From DAOTVD01 sp034437075 (GTDB lineage Bacteria > Chloroflexota > Anaerolineae > Aggregatilineales > J027), in contig DAOTVD010000231.1 of assembly GCA_034437075.1 (NCBI GenBank), positions 1 through 13,923 on the forward strand: a DNA stretch of 13,923 nucleotides, written 5' to 3'. The position numbers and the translations under genes were made by a program. The notes beneath the pieces are model-generated. The model worked only from the letters and a program-made list of their open reading frames with translations, had not been told where the DNA came from and searched no databases. Numbering within the stretch: position 1 is the first letter of the stretch; the number at the start of each line of letters is the position of its first letter. Shown here one piece after another: positions 5,457-12,340 of this stretch.

Positions 5457-7640
5457 TTATTTCATGCCTGTTGTAGCAATACCGGACGTGATATAGCGTT
5501 GCAAGAACATGAACACTACCGAAATCGGCAGCAGGGTTAGCACGGTCATAGCCAGGATGTAATGCCATTGCACGTCCAACGCCCCTTGGAAGGCATTGAG
5601 CGCCACTTGCAAGGTAAATTTGTCATTCTGGCTCACGACGATCAGCGGCCAGAGGAAGTCATTCCAGCGCCACATCACCGAGAATATAGCCAGCACCGCC
5701 AACGCAGGTTTGGCCAGTGGCAGGATAATCTGCCAGTAGATGCGCCATTCGCTAGAGCCGTCAATGCGCGCCGCGTCAATAAGTTCATCCGGGATGGTGA
5801 GCATATATTGCCGCAGCAGGAAAACGCCCGTCGGCGTCGCCGCGCCGGGGATAATCAATCCCCACAGGCTATTGGTCATATCCAGGCGCGAAATGACGAT
5901 GAAAGCCGGAACGAGGATCACGGAAATGGGCACCATCAGCGTGCTGATGATAATCAGAAAGATGACATCGCGCCCTACGAAGCGATATTTGCTCAGCGCG
6001 AAGGCGGCCATGCTGTTGATGAGCAACGTGATAATCGTGGCCACAATCGTCACGAAAACCGTATTGTACAGATACTGCCAGAAATCGAAGGTTTCGAGAG
6101 CGCCAGTATAGTTCTCTATGCTGAAATAAACCTCGCGCAGGGGGTCGAATGTGGTGCTGCGTTCTTCACCAGCCACGTATTGAAAGACACCTTGCACGCC
6201 CGCATCAGGATTATCGGGGTCGATCATGAAGAATTGCGCGCCTTGCGGACTACCAACTTGGGCCAGGCGCTCGGTGCGCCCCGCCTGCATGGCGAATTCA
6301 TGCGTTACGTCATCCAACAAAGTCGGCAAGGGCTTGCCCAATTCGCGATAGAGATTCACTTCCAAGAAACGCCCATCCAGCACATGCAAGCGCAGCAGGT
6401 CGGCCAGTAATGCGCCGTTTTCAGGCTGGAACAGCGCCGCCAACGTCGCTTCGCCCTGTGTATCTGCAAAGCCCAGCCAAGCGGCGTCCGAAGGTGCTAG
6501 CATGGTGTAGCGCGCGTCGTCATCCGCGAGCATATCGGGCAGTTCCGTATTAGCGAGCATCCGATCCAAGAGGCTCAAGCTGGGCTGCCCGGCCACGATT
6601 TGTGGCAGGGGCCCTTCGGATTCCGGCGTCACGACATTGTCGCGAGCTTCGGGCCGATCCAGAGGATCAACGCCAGACGTGTCGAGCGCGGCTAGCTGCG
6701 TGGCGAGATCATCCGTCAACAGCACATCATCGATGATGTGTGCCACGCCATTGGAAGCCTGCAAATTCACATGTTGCAGCAGCGCGCCATTTGTCGTCAG
6801 GCGGTTAAAGGTGACGTCAAATAAGGGCATCTCGCGCCCGTCGTCCACGCGGATGGTTAATGTTTGGTCATCGCGCAAGGTCGTCACCTGTTCGCCACGC
6901 GCGGCGAACAAATCTTCTAAACTGAAATCACCTCGGACGATGTGGTAGCGCAAGATGTCCGCGAGTAGGTCGCTGTTTTCTGGCGCCAGCAGGGCCGCCA
7001 GCGTGTCCGTTCCGTTTTGACGCCCAAAGTTCCTCAGTGCGCCTTCGCTAGGCAAGAGCAGCGTAAACGGCCCTTCTTCGGCCAGCGGAGTGTCTAAGCC
7101 CGTTTGCTGGAATAAACCCGCCATGCGCAGGTAATCGCGCTCATCAAGCAGAGTCGTCATCAGCGTTCCGGTATCAGCTTCTAGGGCTTCGCGGCGCGGC
7201 TCGCTGGGCAAGTCGCCATCTTCGTAGGCGCTGGTGTCTAGCGCATTGATGGCCTCGCGTGCACCGGGGGGCAACATGAGATTATCGACAAGGTGGATGG
7301 TCCCGTTAGTGGCTTCTACATCAGACTCGACGATATGCCCCGACCCAACGCGAATGTCATAAAACCCAGGCGCGTGCCGCAAGAGTTCGACATGCTGAAT
7401 TTGCAATGTCTCCTGACGATAGGGCAAAAATGTCGGGTTCTCTTCGAAAAGCAAAGACTCATCTTTGAAAGACGACATCACCAACCAGACGACTGGGCCG
7501 AACATGACCAAAGTGCCAAAAATGAGATAGATGTAGGTGATGGTATCTTGTATGTTAATGCGGCGCCCCCCCGCCCGCCGCCCCAAAAAGCGCGTCAGGA
7601 AGTTGCCGCGATCCAAATAGGTATCCGTTCGAGTCGCCAT
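5457..7640 (-). CDS. MalG-type sugar ABC permease with fasciclin (FAS1) insert
   Basis: A 727-residue inner-membrane permease, about 2.5 times the usual 280 residues. Residues 34-56 are TM1. The canonical MalG core resumes at ENYTGAL (509-515) and contains the remaining five membrane segments plus the EAA loop DAARIDGSSEWRIYWQIILP (622-641), which contacts the ATPase. Between them, about 400 residues face outside: the C-terminal half of a FAS1 domain (93-126, NGTIHLVDN), a complete FAS1 (about 157-309, ending NGVAHIIDD) and a third N-terminal FAS1 half (about 354-447, YTMLAPSDAAW). This is best seen as two 185-residue tandem units. A beta-rich stretch leads into residue 500 and may be the ordinary loop insert of this permease type. 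The true start is the ATG with AAGGAGG overlapping the stop codon of the preceding gene. The ATPase gene is not nearby. Confidence 0.9.
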   Translation of the reverse strand: MATRTDTYLDRGNFLTRFLGRRAGGRRINIQDTITYIYLIFGTLVMFGPVVWLVMSSFKDESLLFEENPTFLPYRQETLQIQHVELLRHAPGFYDIRVGSGHIVESDVEATNGTIHLVDNLMLPPGAREAINALDTSAYEDGDLPSEPRREALEADTGTLMTTLLDERDYLRMAGLFQQTGLDTPLAEEGPFTLLLPSEGALRNFGRQNGTDTLAALLAPENSDLLADILRYHIVRGDFSLEDLFAARGEQVTTLRDDQTLTIRVDDGREMPLFDVTFNRLTTNGALLQHVNLQASNGVAHIIDDVLLTDDLATQLAALDTSGVDPLDRPEARDNVVTPESEGPLPQIVAGQPSLSLLDRMLANTELPDMLADDDARYTMLAPSDAAWLGFADTQGEATLAALFQPENGALLADLLRLHVLDGRFLEVNLYRELGKPLPTLLDDVTHEFAMQAGRTERLAQVGSPQGAQFFMIDPDNPDAGVQGVFQYVAGEERSTTFDPLREVYFSIENYTGALETFDFWQYLYNTVFVTIVATIITLLINSMAAFALSKYRFVGRDVIFLIIISTLMVPISVILVPAFIVISRLDMTNSLWGLIIPGAATPTGVFLLRQYMLTIPDELIDAARIDGSSEWRIYWQIILPLAKPALAVLAIFSVMWRWNDFLWPLIVVSQNDKFTLQVALNAFQGALDVQWHYILAMTVLTLLPISVVFMFLQRYITSGIATTGMK
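6171..7391 (-). other. Extracytoplasmic fasciclin-repeat insert inside the permease
   Basis: This part of the permease gene encodes residues 84-490. Two diverged tandem units align: FYDIRV...TNGTIHLVDN...INALDTSAYEDGDLPSEPRREALE matches FDVTFN...SNGVAHIIDD...LAALDTSGVDPLDRPEARDNVV, 185 residues apart. FAS1 domains usually mediate adhesion or glycan/protein contact at cell surfaces, and here they would sit over the mouth of the sugar transporter. The insert begins right after FLPYRQETL, within the region following TM1. Confidence 0.8.
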
Positions 7641-7653
7641 GTATACGTCCTCC

Positions 7654-8682
7654 TTATGTCGCTTCGTTGCGCCGAGCAAAATATAACTGGGTGAGCGTCA
7701 AAACCATCAGCGTAGAGGCCAACAGCAATGAGGCCGAGGCAGCTAGACCAAGATTGCGATTGCCTTCGCCGAATGCTTCGCGGTAAATGAATTGCACCAT
7801 ATAGGTGGTGGCGGTACCGGGGCCGCCGCCAGTCAATACAAAGACCTGGTCAAAGATTTGCACCGCCCGGATGAGCGCGAGCACCAGCACGACGGTCATA
7901 GTCGGCATCAGCAAGGGCAACGTAATCCCAAAAAAGCGTTGAAACGCATTGGCGCCGTCCATGTCGGCGGCTTCATACAGTTCGCCGGGGATAGATTGCA
8001 GGCCCGCCAGCAGGATCAGCGTATAAAAGCCCATAAACATCCAATCCGACACCACAATCACCCAGAAACGCGACCAGTTCGCGTCGGTGAAGAAGGAAAT
8101 ACGATCAAAACCAAAATCTTCGAGCAAGGCATTGAACACGCCCGCATCTACGCTGAGGAACCAGCGCCAGATGAGCGCCGCCACCACCGGAGACAGCAGC
8201 ACGGGGTAGAAAAACACGCTACGGAAAAATCCGCGAAAGCGTATCTTGCCATTTAATGCCAGGGCGGTCAGCAGGGCCCATATCACCATGGTGCTTACTT
8301 GGATGATGACATACGAGAACGTGTTACGAGCACCGCGCCAAAATAAATCTTCTTCGCATGTATTGGGGTCAGTATAGTTTTCGCAAGAGAATATACGGTC
8401 TAAGTTTTCGGTACCGACCCATTCTCGATTTTCAATCGCGAAGGAATTCCCACCGGTAAAGCCGATGTAAAAATTCATCAGCATCGGCAACAAGATAAAA
8501 ATGCCGAAAATAAGTAAATTGGGCAGCAAAAATACATAGGCCATGCGATTCACGCCAATCAGGCGTTGGATGGGCAGCAGTAGTAAATCCAGCACGCTGA
8601 GCAGCCATTCCAATGGCTTGGTAAGTAGCCCGGTTAGTCCCTCTCTATACCGTTTGGGTATTGCATCGGTAAAAATACTCAT
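7654..8682 (-). CDS. MalF/UgpA-type sugar ABC transporter permease
   Basis: A 342-residue inner-membrane protein with six predicted hydrophobic segments after a 45-residue amphipathic cytoplasmic lead. The EAA signature is YEAADMDGANAFQRFFGITLPLLMPT-like: E235-A-A, G at 241, and the closing LP, followed by a TM segment. A cysteine pair in the first external loop (SCENYTDPNTCEED) may form a disulfide. It is the partner of the FAS1-bearing permease encoded 13 bp downstream, and the two would form the membrane channel for the substrate delivered by the binding protein. The ribosome site AAGGGG lies about 8 nt before the ATG. Permeases of this carbohydrate-uptake family usually share a separately encoded MsmX/UgpC-like ATPase, consistent with none in the window. 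Substrate is assigned only by context. Confidence 0.92.
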   Translation of the reverse strand: MSIFTDAIPKRYREGLTGLLTKPLEWLLSVLDLLLLPIQRLIGVNRMAYVFLLPNLLIFGIFILLPMLMNFYIGFTGGNSFAIENREWVGTENLDRIFSCENYTDPNTCEEDLFWRGARNTFSYVIIQVSTMVIWALLTALALNGKIRFRGFFRSVFFYPVLLSPVVAALIWRWFLSVDAGVFNALLEDFGFDRISFFTDANWSRFWVIVVSDWMFMGFYTLILLAGLQSIPGELYEAADMDGANAFQRFFGITLPLLMPTMTVVLVLALIRAVQIFDQVFVLTGGGPGTATTYMVQFIYREAFGEGNRNLGLAASASLLLASTLMVLTLTQLYFARRNEAT

Positions 8683-8720
8683 CGGTTATCCCCTTCTCAG
8701 GGTTAGATTGTGCTATCAAG

Positions 8721-8753
8721 AAAAGCCCCGGTTGGGGCAAGCCACAACCGGGG
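8721..8753 (-). terminator. Hairpin with U run between binding-protein and permease genes
   Basis: On the minus strand CCCCGGTTG (8745-8753) and CAACCGGGG (8726-8734) form a perfect 9-bp stem with a 10-nt loop, followed by CTTTTC. It begins 21 nt after the solute-binding protein stop codon. Such elements commonly reduce read-through into the permeases or protect the binding-protein mRNA, giving an excess of binding protein. Confidence 0.65.
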
Positions 8754-8774
8754 AATGGATTATAACAAGTAGGG

Positions 8775-10064
8775 TTATTGCTGGTCGGCGTAAGCCAGGT
8801 CAACTTCTTCCTGAATGCGCTCGATAGCTTCATCCAGGGTCAGTTCATCTACCAGCACCTGAGACAGACGGTCGCGGATGTTGGTATTCAGCGTAAAGCC
8901 AATGGGGCTGTATTGCAGGCCATAAGCTTCATCGTCCAGCTTCGGCACTTCGGCCAAGAAGGTGTTCAGCGCGTCCAAAACGGCTTCGTTGTCGGTATCG
9001 TAGTCTACGCCCGACTCGGCAATGCCGATGTGGCCGGGGATGAAGAGCGTCCGCTCGGTGAATTCACGCAGCACATCTTCGCTGGCCAGGTATTCCATCA
9101 CCATAGTGACTTCTTCGGGATGGTCGGTGGTGTTCATCGCAGCCATAACCGCGCCACCGGGAATGCCCGTGCTGCCGCCTTCACCACTGGGGTTGGGCAC
9201 AGCTTGCCAATCGAAGGTGTCGCCGATTTGGTCGGAGAAGCTCTGGATTTGCCAGCTACCGCTCATGTAGAACACCAGCGAGCCATTGATGAATTCCTCG
9301 GCGGCGGAGGCATACTGGTCACCGCTACCGATCCAGACTTCGGCGGGGGTGATTTCCTGCGCGTGCCAGTCGATGAACAAGTTGGCGAACGCGCGGAAGC
9401 CTTCGCTATCCACGGTGATGCTGCCATCTTCATTCAGGTATTCGGCGCCCATGGTGATGCTGGGGCCCCAGATACGGTGACCGGAGCGGTCAATCGCCAC
9501 GGCGTAGGGCGTACCGGTGATTTCAGCGACTTCAGCGGCGGCGGCGGTCCACTCGGGCCAGGTCCCCTCCGGGCCAGGGATTTCCACGCCTGCTTGATCG
9601 AACAGGGTGGCATTCACATACGGGCCGGTGATGGTGAATTGGGTCGGATAGCCGTAGATGCCTTCATCATCTGCGCTCAGGCGGAAGCTGTCTAACACAG
9701 GTTGGGCGAAGTTCGTCGTCCAGTAGTCCACATCTTCCAAATAGGGGGTCATATCCAGGTAGAACTCACGGAAACGCGCGGTGTCGGCTACACGAGCCAT
9801 ATCGGGGGCCTCGTCGCCGGTTTCCACCTGCGCTTGCAACACATTGTGCAGGTCGGCAAAGGCGACCGTATCAACTTCAACGGTAATACCCGAGTTTTCT
9901 TCTTCGAAACGATCCAGCAAGTCGCGCAGGACTTCGCCTTCGTTTCCGTCGTTATACCACATGATACGGAGTTCGACATTGTCTTGGGCCGTGGTCGGCA
10001 TCGCCAACGCCGTCACCGCCAAAATGACGATAACCAGCAACGAAACAACTACACGTTTACTCAT
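8775..10064 (-). CDS. Extracellular solute-binding protein of sugar ABC transporter
   Basis: A 429-residue family 1 solute-binding protein. The N terminus is a signal peptide: MSKR, a hydrophobic core VVVSLLVIVILAVTALA, then a TTAQD cleavage area. No lipobox cysteine is present, so it appears to be exported but not lipid-anchored. The mature part begins with VELRIMWYNDGNEGEVLRDLLDRFEEENSGITVEV in the usual layout and contains the late GGAVMAAMNTTDHPEEVTMVMEYL block typical of sugar-binding proteins. It would capture the operon's substrate and deliver it to the two permeases. Start: AGGAGA about 8 nt upstream of the ATG. In Agrobacterium a protein of this general class, SmoF, binds sulfoquinovosyl glycerol, which fits the proposed pathway, but the binding residues cannot be read here. 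Confidence 0.92.
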   Translation of the reverse strand: MSKRVVVSLLVIVILAVTALAMPTTAQDNVELRIMWYNDGNEGEVLRDLLDRFEEENSGITVEVDTVAFADLHNVLQAQVETGDEAPDMARVADTARFREFYLDMTPYLEDVDYWTTNFAQPVLDSFRLSADDEGIYGYPTQFTITGPYVNATLFDQAGVEIPGPEGTWPEWTAAAAEVAEITGTPYAVAIDRSGHRIWGPSITMGAEYLNEDGSITVDSEGFRAFANLFIDWHAQEITPAEVWIGSGDQYASAAEEFINGSLVFYMSGSWQIQSFSDQIGDTFDWQAVPNPSGEGGSTGIPGGAVMAAMNTTDHPEEVTMVMEYLASEDVLREFTERTLFIPGHIGIAESGVDYDTDNEAVLDALNTFLAEVPKLDDEAYGLQYSPIGFTLNTNIRDRLSQVLVDELTLDEAIERIQEEVDLAYADQQ

Positions 10065-10124
10065 GGAACAAATCTCCTAAAAACATTTACGATACAAAAA
10101 TTCTTTCCGATCTTGCACTATAGT

Positions 10125-10134
10125 CCCGCGCGGG
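10125..10134. repeat. 10-bp perfect palindrome in the isomerase to binding-protein spacer
   Basis: CCCGCGCGGG is self-complementary and sits about 60 bp before the binding-protein start. It could be an operator half or a short processing hairpin. The 130-bp spacer shows no convincing promoter, so I treat this as weak. Confidence 0.25.
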
Positions 10135-10194
10135 GTCGTCCGTCGATGGTCCTCCTCAACTTCTTAACCAACAGATCAGGATTTCTCGCTTGGG

Positions 10195-11532
10195 TTACAA
10201 GCGCAAAACCGGCACATTTAACATCCGGGCGAGCGTTTCCAGGGTCGCGATGTGGTCGCCATAGGCAACTGCGACGTGGTGCTCAAGCCCTTCACCCAAT
10301 AGGGTATCCAATAGATTCATTGCGCCGCCATCGGGCCGCAGGGTGCCAACGGTGCCCGAAAAGGCGGGCGGGGCTGCGATCATCTCGCCGCCGCCGATCA
10401 CCAAACGATAGGTGCCTTCGGCTTCGCTCAGGCGCGCCAAGGTCACGCGGCCTGGCTTCAGCGTAAATTGCATCAAAAGCGGCATCCCCCGATTGCTATG
10501 CACAGTCGTGGATGGGGGTTGGCTGGGGTCGGCCATGGAAAGCGGCGCTTTGCCGCAATGCCACAGGATAACCGTCTCGGCTTCGTCATCAAACGAGACG
10601 ATATCACTGCCAAAAACAGGGGCGTCACTCACCCATTGCAGCATGAGTTGCGTTAAGGTGCCGTTAACATCGGCCTCGCAACTGCTGGGGATCATTTCAT
10701 CATTTAACATGGAAGACGACCCGCAGGCCGCACAACCAAGATCGGTGAAGAACTGCGGCCAACAGCGCACCGCGAACCCATCCAGGGATTGGGCTTGGCG
10801 CGTGTCGCGCAGGGTCACATATGTGCTCAAGGTACCGCGTACAGCATCCGCGTCTAAATCACCCAGGCCAACGACACGCGCGCTCAGCGATTGTTGCACC
10901 GCTTCGACGGCAACCGGGTCAGCCTGGCGGGCCGCTTCGAACACCGCTTCCAGCGTGAGTTGAACCACGTCTACACCGAAGGTATCCCGCAGGGCGTCGG
11001 CATCAAATGCGCAAGTTTCAAACCCATCGGGATGCTCGCCCACGCGGCCAATCCGCGCGCCTTGTAATTTCCGGCGCACAGCCGCCGCCGTGGCCACCTG
11101 GCGCACTTTTTCTAGCGCGGCGGCATCTTCGGGTTCCGCATAGATGTAGTCGTAGGCTTTCCCGGCGCGGCGTAGGGCATGCCCGCCGAGGTTAATGCCA
11201 CAAAACGAATTCAGCCGCAACCGCCCGCCCGTGTGTGCTTCGGGCAAGGCCCACAAGATAAGCGGCGCGTCAATCTGAGCCGCCACCTGCATCAGCATCG
11301 TGCTATCGGCAAAAGACGCTTGCAACACCAACAACGCATCAAAGGCTTGGCCTTCGAATTGGTTCAGGGTTGTCTCGACATCCTCCGCGTTCAGCACCAG
11401 CGCTTGCGACCCGACGAGGGTAACATTTGCCCCTTGCAGAGCTTCCCATACCCGGCGGGTCATATCTTCAGCGAGGGGTATATCGAAGGTCGAGCGCGCT
11501 ATGGGCACGAAACCTACGGTCAAGGGAGTCAT
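10195..11532 (-). CDS. L-fucose/L-arabinose-isomerase-fold sugar isomerase, candidate sulfoquinovose isomerase
   Basis: A 445-residue protein with the layout of FucI/AraA-like ketol-isomerases: an N-terminal Rossmann-type half (VGFVPIARSTFDIP at 6-19, FDALLVLQASFAD at 64-76), then the metal-site half. PSSCEADVNG at 282-291 supplies the acidic ligands (Glu286, Asp288), HCGKAP at 325-330 a histidine, and GEGLEHHVAVAYGDH at 413-427 the C-terminal histidines. This divalent-metal family interconverts aldoses and ketoses. As the first gene of the operon that also encodes a sulfofructose-type transaldolase, conversion of sulfoquinovose to sulfofructose is the likely role, but that is inference; L-fucose, L-arabinose or D-galactonate-pathway sugars are alternatives. 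The ribosome site is modest (GGTGAG 6 nt before the ATG). Confidence 0.82.
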   Translation of the reverse strand: MTPLTVGFVPIARSTFDIPLAEDMTRRVWEALQGANVTLVGSQALVLNAEDVETTLNQFEGQAFDALLVLQASFADSTMLMQVAAQIDAPLILWALPEAHTGGRLRLNSFCGINLGGHALRRAGKAYDYIYAEPEDAAALEKVRQVATAAAVRRKLQGARIGRVGEHPDGFETCAFDADALRDTFGVDVVQLTLEAVFEAARQADPVAVEAVQQSLSARVVGLGDLDADAVRGTLSTYVTLRDTRQAQSLDGFAVRCWPQFFTDLGCAACGSSSMLNDEMIPSSCEADVNGTLTQLMLQWVSDAPVFGSDIVSFDDEAETVILWHCGKAPLSMADPSQPPSTTVHSNRGMPLLMQFTLKPGRVTLARLSEAEGTYRLVIGGGEMIAAPPAFSGTVGTLRPDGGAMNLLDTLLGEGLEHHVAVAYGDHIATLETLARMLNVPVLRL

Positions 11533-11801
11533 AGGGACTCACCATATGGGTTGTTTTGTATGGGAAGAATGATGTTTGCGAGTGAGGGGTGCTGCTTCAC
11601 GACATTCACATAGAGAAGATATGGGCTGCTAAGAATTGCTTGAGCACTCATAATTGCAGCCTCACCTGATTAAACCAAACTGGAAGATATTAGCCAGTTC
11701 GCTTGGAGCAGAAGATAAATATTTCAAGATAGTCATCATCACAATTTTTGCTGGCAAGAGTGAAGAAATTATTTACGCCAGACATTAATTTAGTATGTGC
11801 G
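11533..11801 (-). promoter_or_regulatory. Long untranslated leader of the catabolic operon, with inverted repeats
   Basis: An AT-richer stretch of about 260 nt between the predicted start of transcription and the isomerase gene. It carries several inverted repeats: AACTGG/CCAGTT (11678-11683 and 11694-11699), GGCTGC/GCAGCC (11624-11629 and 11656-11661), CTGGC/GCCAG (near 11750 and 11776), and the palindrome AAATATTT (11717-11724). No known riboswitch consensus is recognised. The sites could be operators for a regulator encoded elsewhere or RNA structure. Confidence 0.45.
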
Positions 11802-11831
11802 ATTATAGCGTAGCAAGCAAGCCATGGTCAA
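11802..11831 (-). promoter_or_regulatory. Sigma70-like promoter for the catabolic operon
   Basis: On the minus strand: -35 TTGACC (11826-11831), 18-bp spacer, -10 TATAAT (11802-11807). Transcription would begin near 11795. It is the only strong minus-strand match in the intergenic region, and it precedes the first gene of the operon. Confidence 0.65.
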
Positions 11832-11877
11832 GGACTGGGTACCGCTGCGGAATGTCGCCCCGCCCCAAAATCGGCGC

Positions 11878-11906
11878 TTGCTCGCTGCTGATGCGCTTGC
11901 TATAAT
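11878..11906 (+). promoter_or_regulatory. Sigma70-like promoter of the tRNA-Thr gene
   Basis: -35 TTGCTC (11878-11883), 17-bp spacer, -10 TATAAT (11901-11906). The predicted transcription start is only a few bases before the mature tRNA. Confidence 0.65.
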
Positions 11907-11916
11907 GCTGCATGTC

Positions 11917-11989
11917 GCCAACCTAGCTCAATCGGCAGAGCAATCGCTTCGTAAGCGATAGGTTATGGGTTCGACTCCCATGGTTGGCT
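11917..11989 (+). tRNA. tRNA-Thr, anticodon CGU
   Basis: A full cloverleaf of 73 nt. The acceptor arms GCCAACC and GGTTGGC pair perfectly; the D arm is GCTC/GAGC. The anticodon stem ATCGC/GCGAT holds loop TTCGTAA with anticodon CGT at 11950-11952, reading ACG (threonine). The T arm is ATGGG/CCCAT with loop TTCGACT. CCA is not encoded (CTC follows), so it must be added after transcription. Confidence 0.96.
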
Positions 11990-12003
11990 CTGCTATAGCA
12001 TAG

Positions 12004-12024
12004 CGCCCTGGCGGGCGTTTTTTT
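12004..12024 (+). terminator. Rho-independent terminator of the tRNA-Thr gene
   Basis: The stem CGCCC/GGGCG with loop TGGC is followed at once by seven T residues, 15 nt after the tRNA. Confidence 0.8.
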
Positions 12025-12029
12025 GTGCG

Positions 12030-12058
12030 TTGCGCCCCTGTGTAGCGCTTGCTATACT
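12030..12058 (+). promoter_or_regulatory. Sigma70-like promoter of the T-box/methyltransferase/valS operon
   Basis: -35 TTGCGC (12030-12035), 17-bp spacer, -10 TATACT (12053-12058), immediately before the T-box leader. The 8 bases before the -10 (GCGCTTGC) are identical to those before the tRNA-Thr -10 box. Confidence 0.65.
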
Positions 12059-12064
12059 GAAAGC

Positions 12065-12318
12065 GACACGCGATGATGGAGCCGAGTAGGTACACGCAGC
12101 CACCCTAGAGAGCCGAACCCTGGGCTGTAAGTTCGGTGTGAGCAAGGTACTGAATGTCCCTCCAGAGCAGATGCGCTGAAGGTTTAATCTGTGTAAGCGC
12201 CTCCGGGTGCGCCCGTTAACGCGCGCAACGAGTGCCCACCAGCCCCTCTAAGGGGTTGGTTGGAAACAAGGTGGTACCGCGAACCCAGTTCGTCCTTGTA
12301 TGATGGCCTGGGCTTTTT
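12065..12318 (+). ncRNA. T-box riboswitch leader, tRNA-Val responsive (specifier GUC)
   Basis: A transcriptional T-box that senses uncharged tRNA. Stem I is closed by TGGAG (12077-12081) and CTCCA (12160-12164). The specifier loop has AGTA (12085-12088) on the 5' side and TGAATGTCC on the 3' side, the loop-E layout, placing the codon GUC (valine) at 12156-12158. The distal stem I has AGAGAGCCGAAC and the TTCGGTGTGAG return. GTTA...AACGAGTG (12215-12234) and a 9-bp stem III (12239-12259) follow. The T-box sequence AAGGTGGTACCGCG contains TGGT (12272-12275), which would pair with tRNA-Val ACCA. The antiterminator uses ACAAGG/CCTTGT with CGAAC/GTTCG; the competing terminator CCCAG/CTGGG ends in TTTTT (12314-12318). 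Uncharged tRNA-Val would therefore raise expression of the two genes that follow. Confidence 0.92.
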
Positions 12319-12340
12319 GTTTTCTTGGTAAGGAGGCATT

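Noticed and set aside
5562..6410. Plus-strand open frame opposite the permease gene
   Set aside because: Its composition (many His, Gln and Arg) is typical of an antisense shadow; the permease on the other strand explains the sequence.
7641..7679. Thirteen-codon N-terminal extension of the FAS1 permease
   Set aside because: It would overlap the end of the upstream permease gene. The inner ATG has an ideal AAGGAGG at 8 nt.
8778..9695. Long plus-strand open frame opposite the solute-binding protein gene
   Set aside because: A shadow of a GC-rich gene: no recognisable domain, no ribosome site, and the minus-strand protein is unambiguous.
11662..11739. A 25-codon leader peptide reading frame on the minus strand
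   Set aside because: No ribosome site precedes it, there is no run of regulatory codons, and it resembles no known leader peptide.
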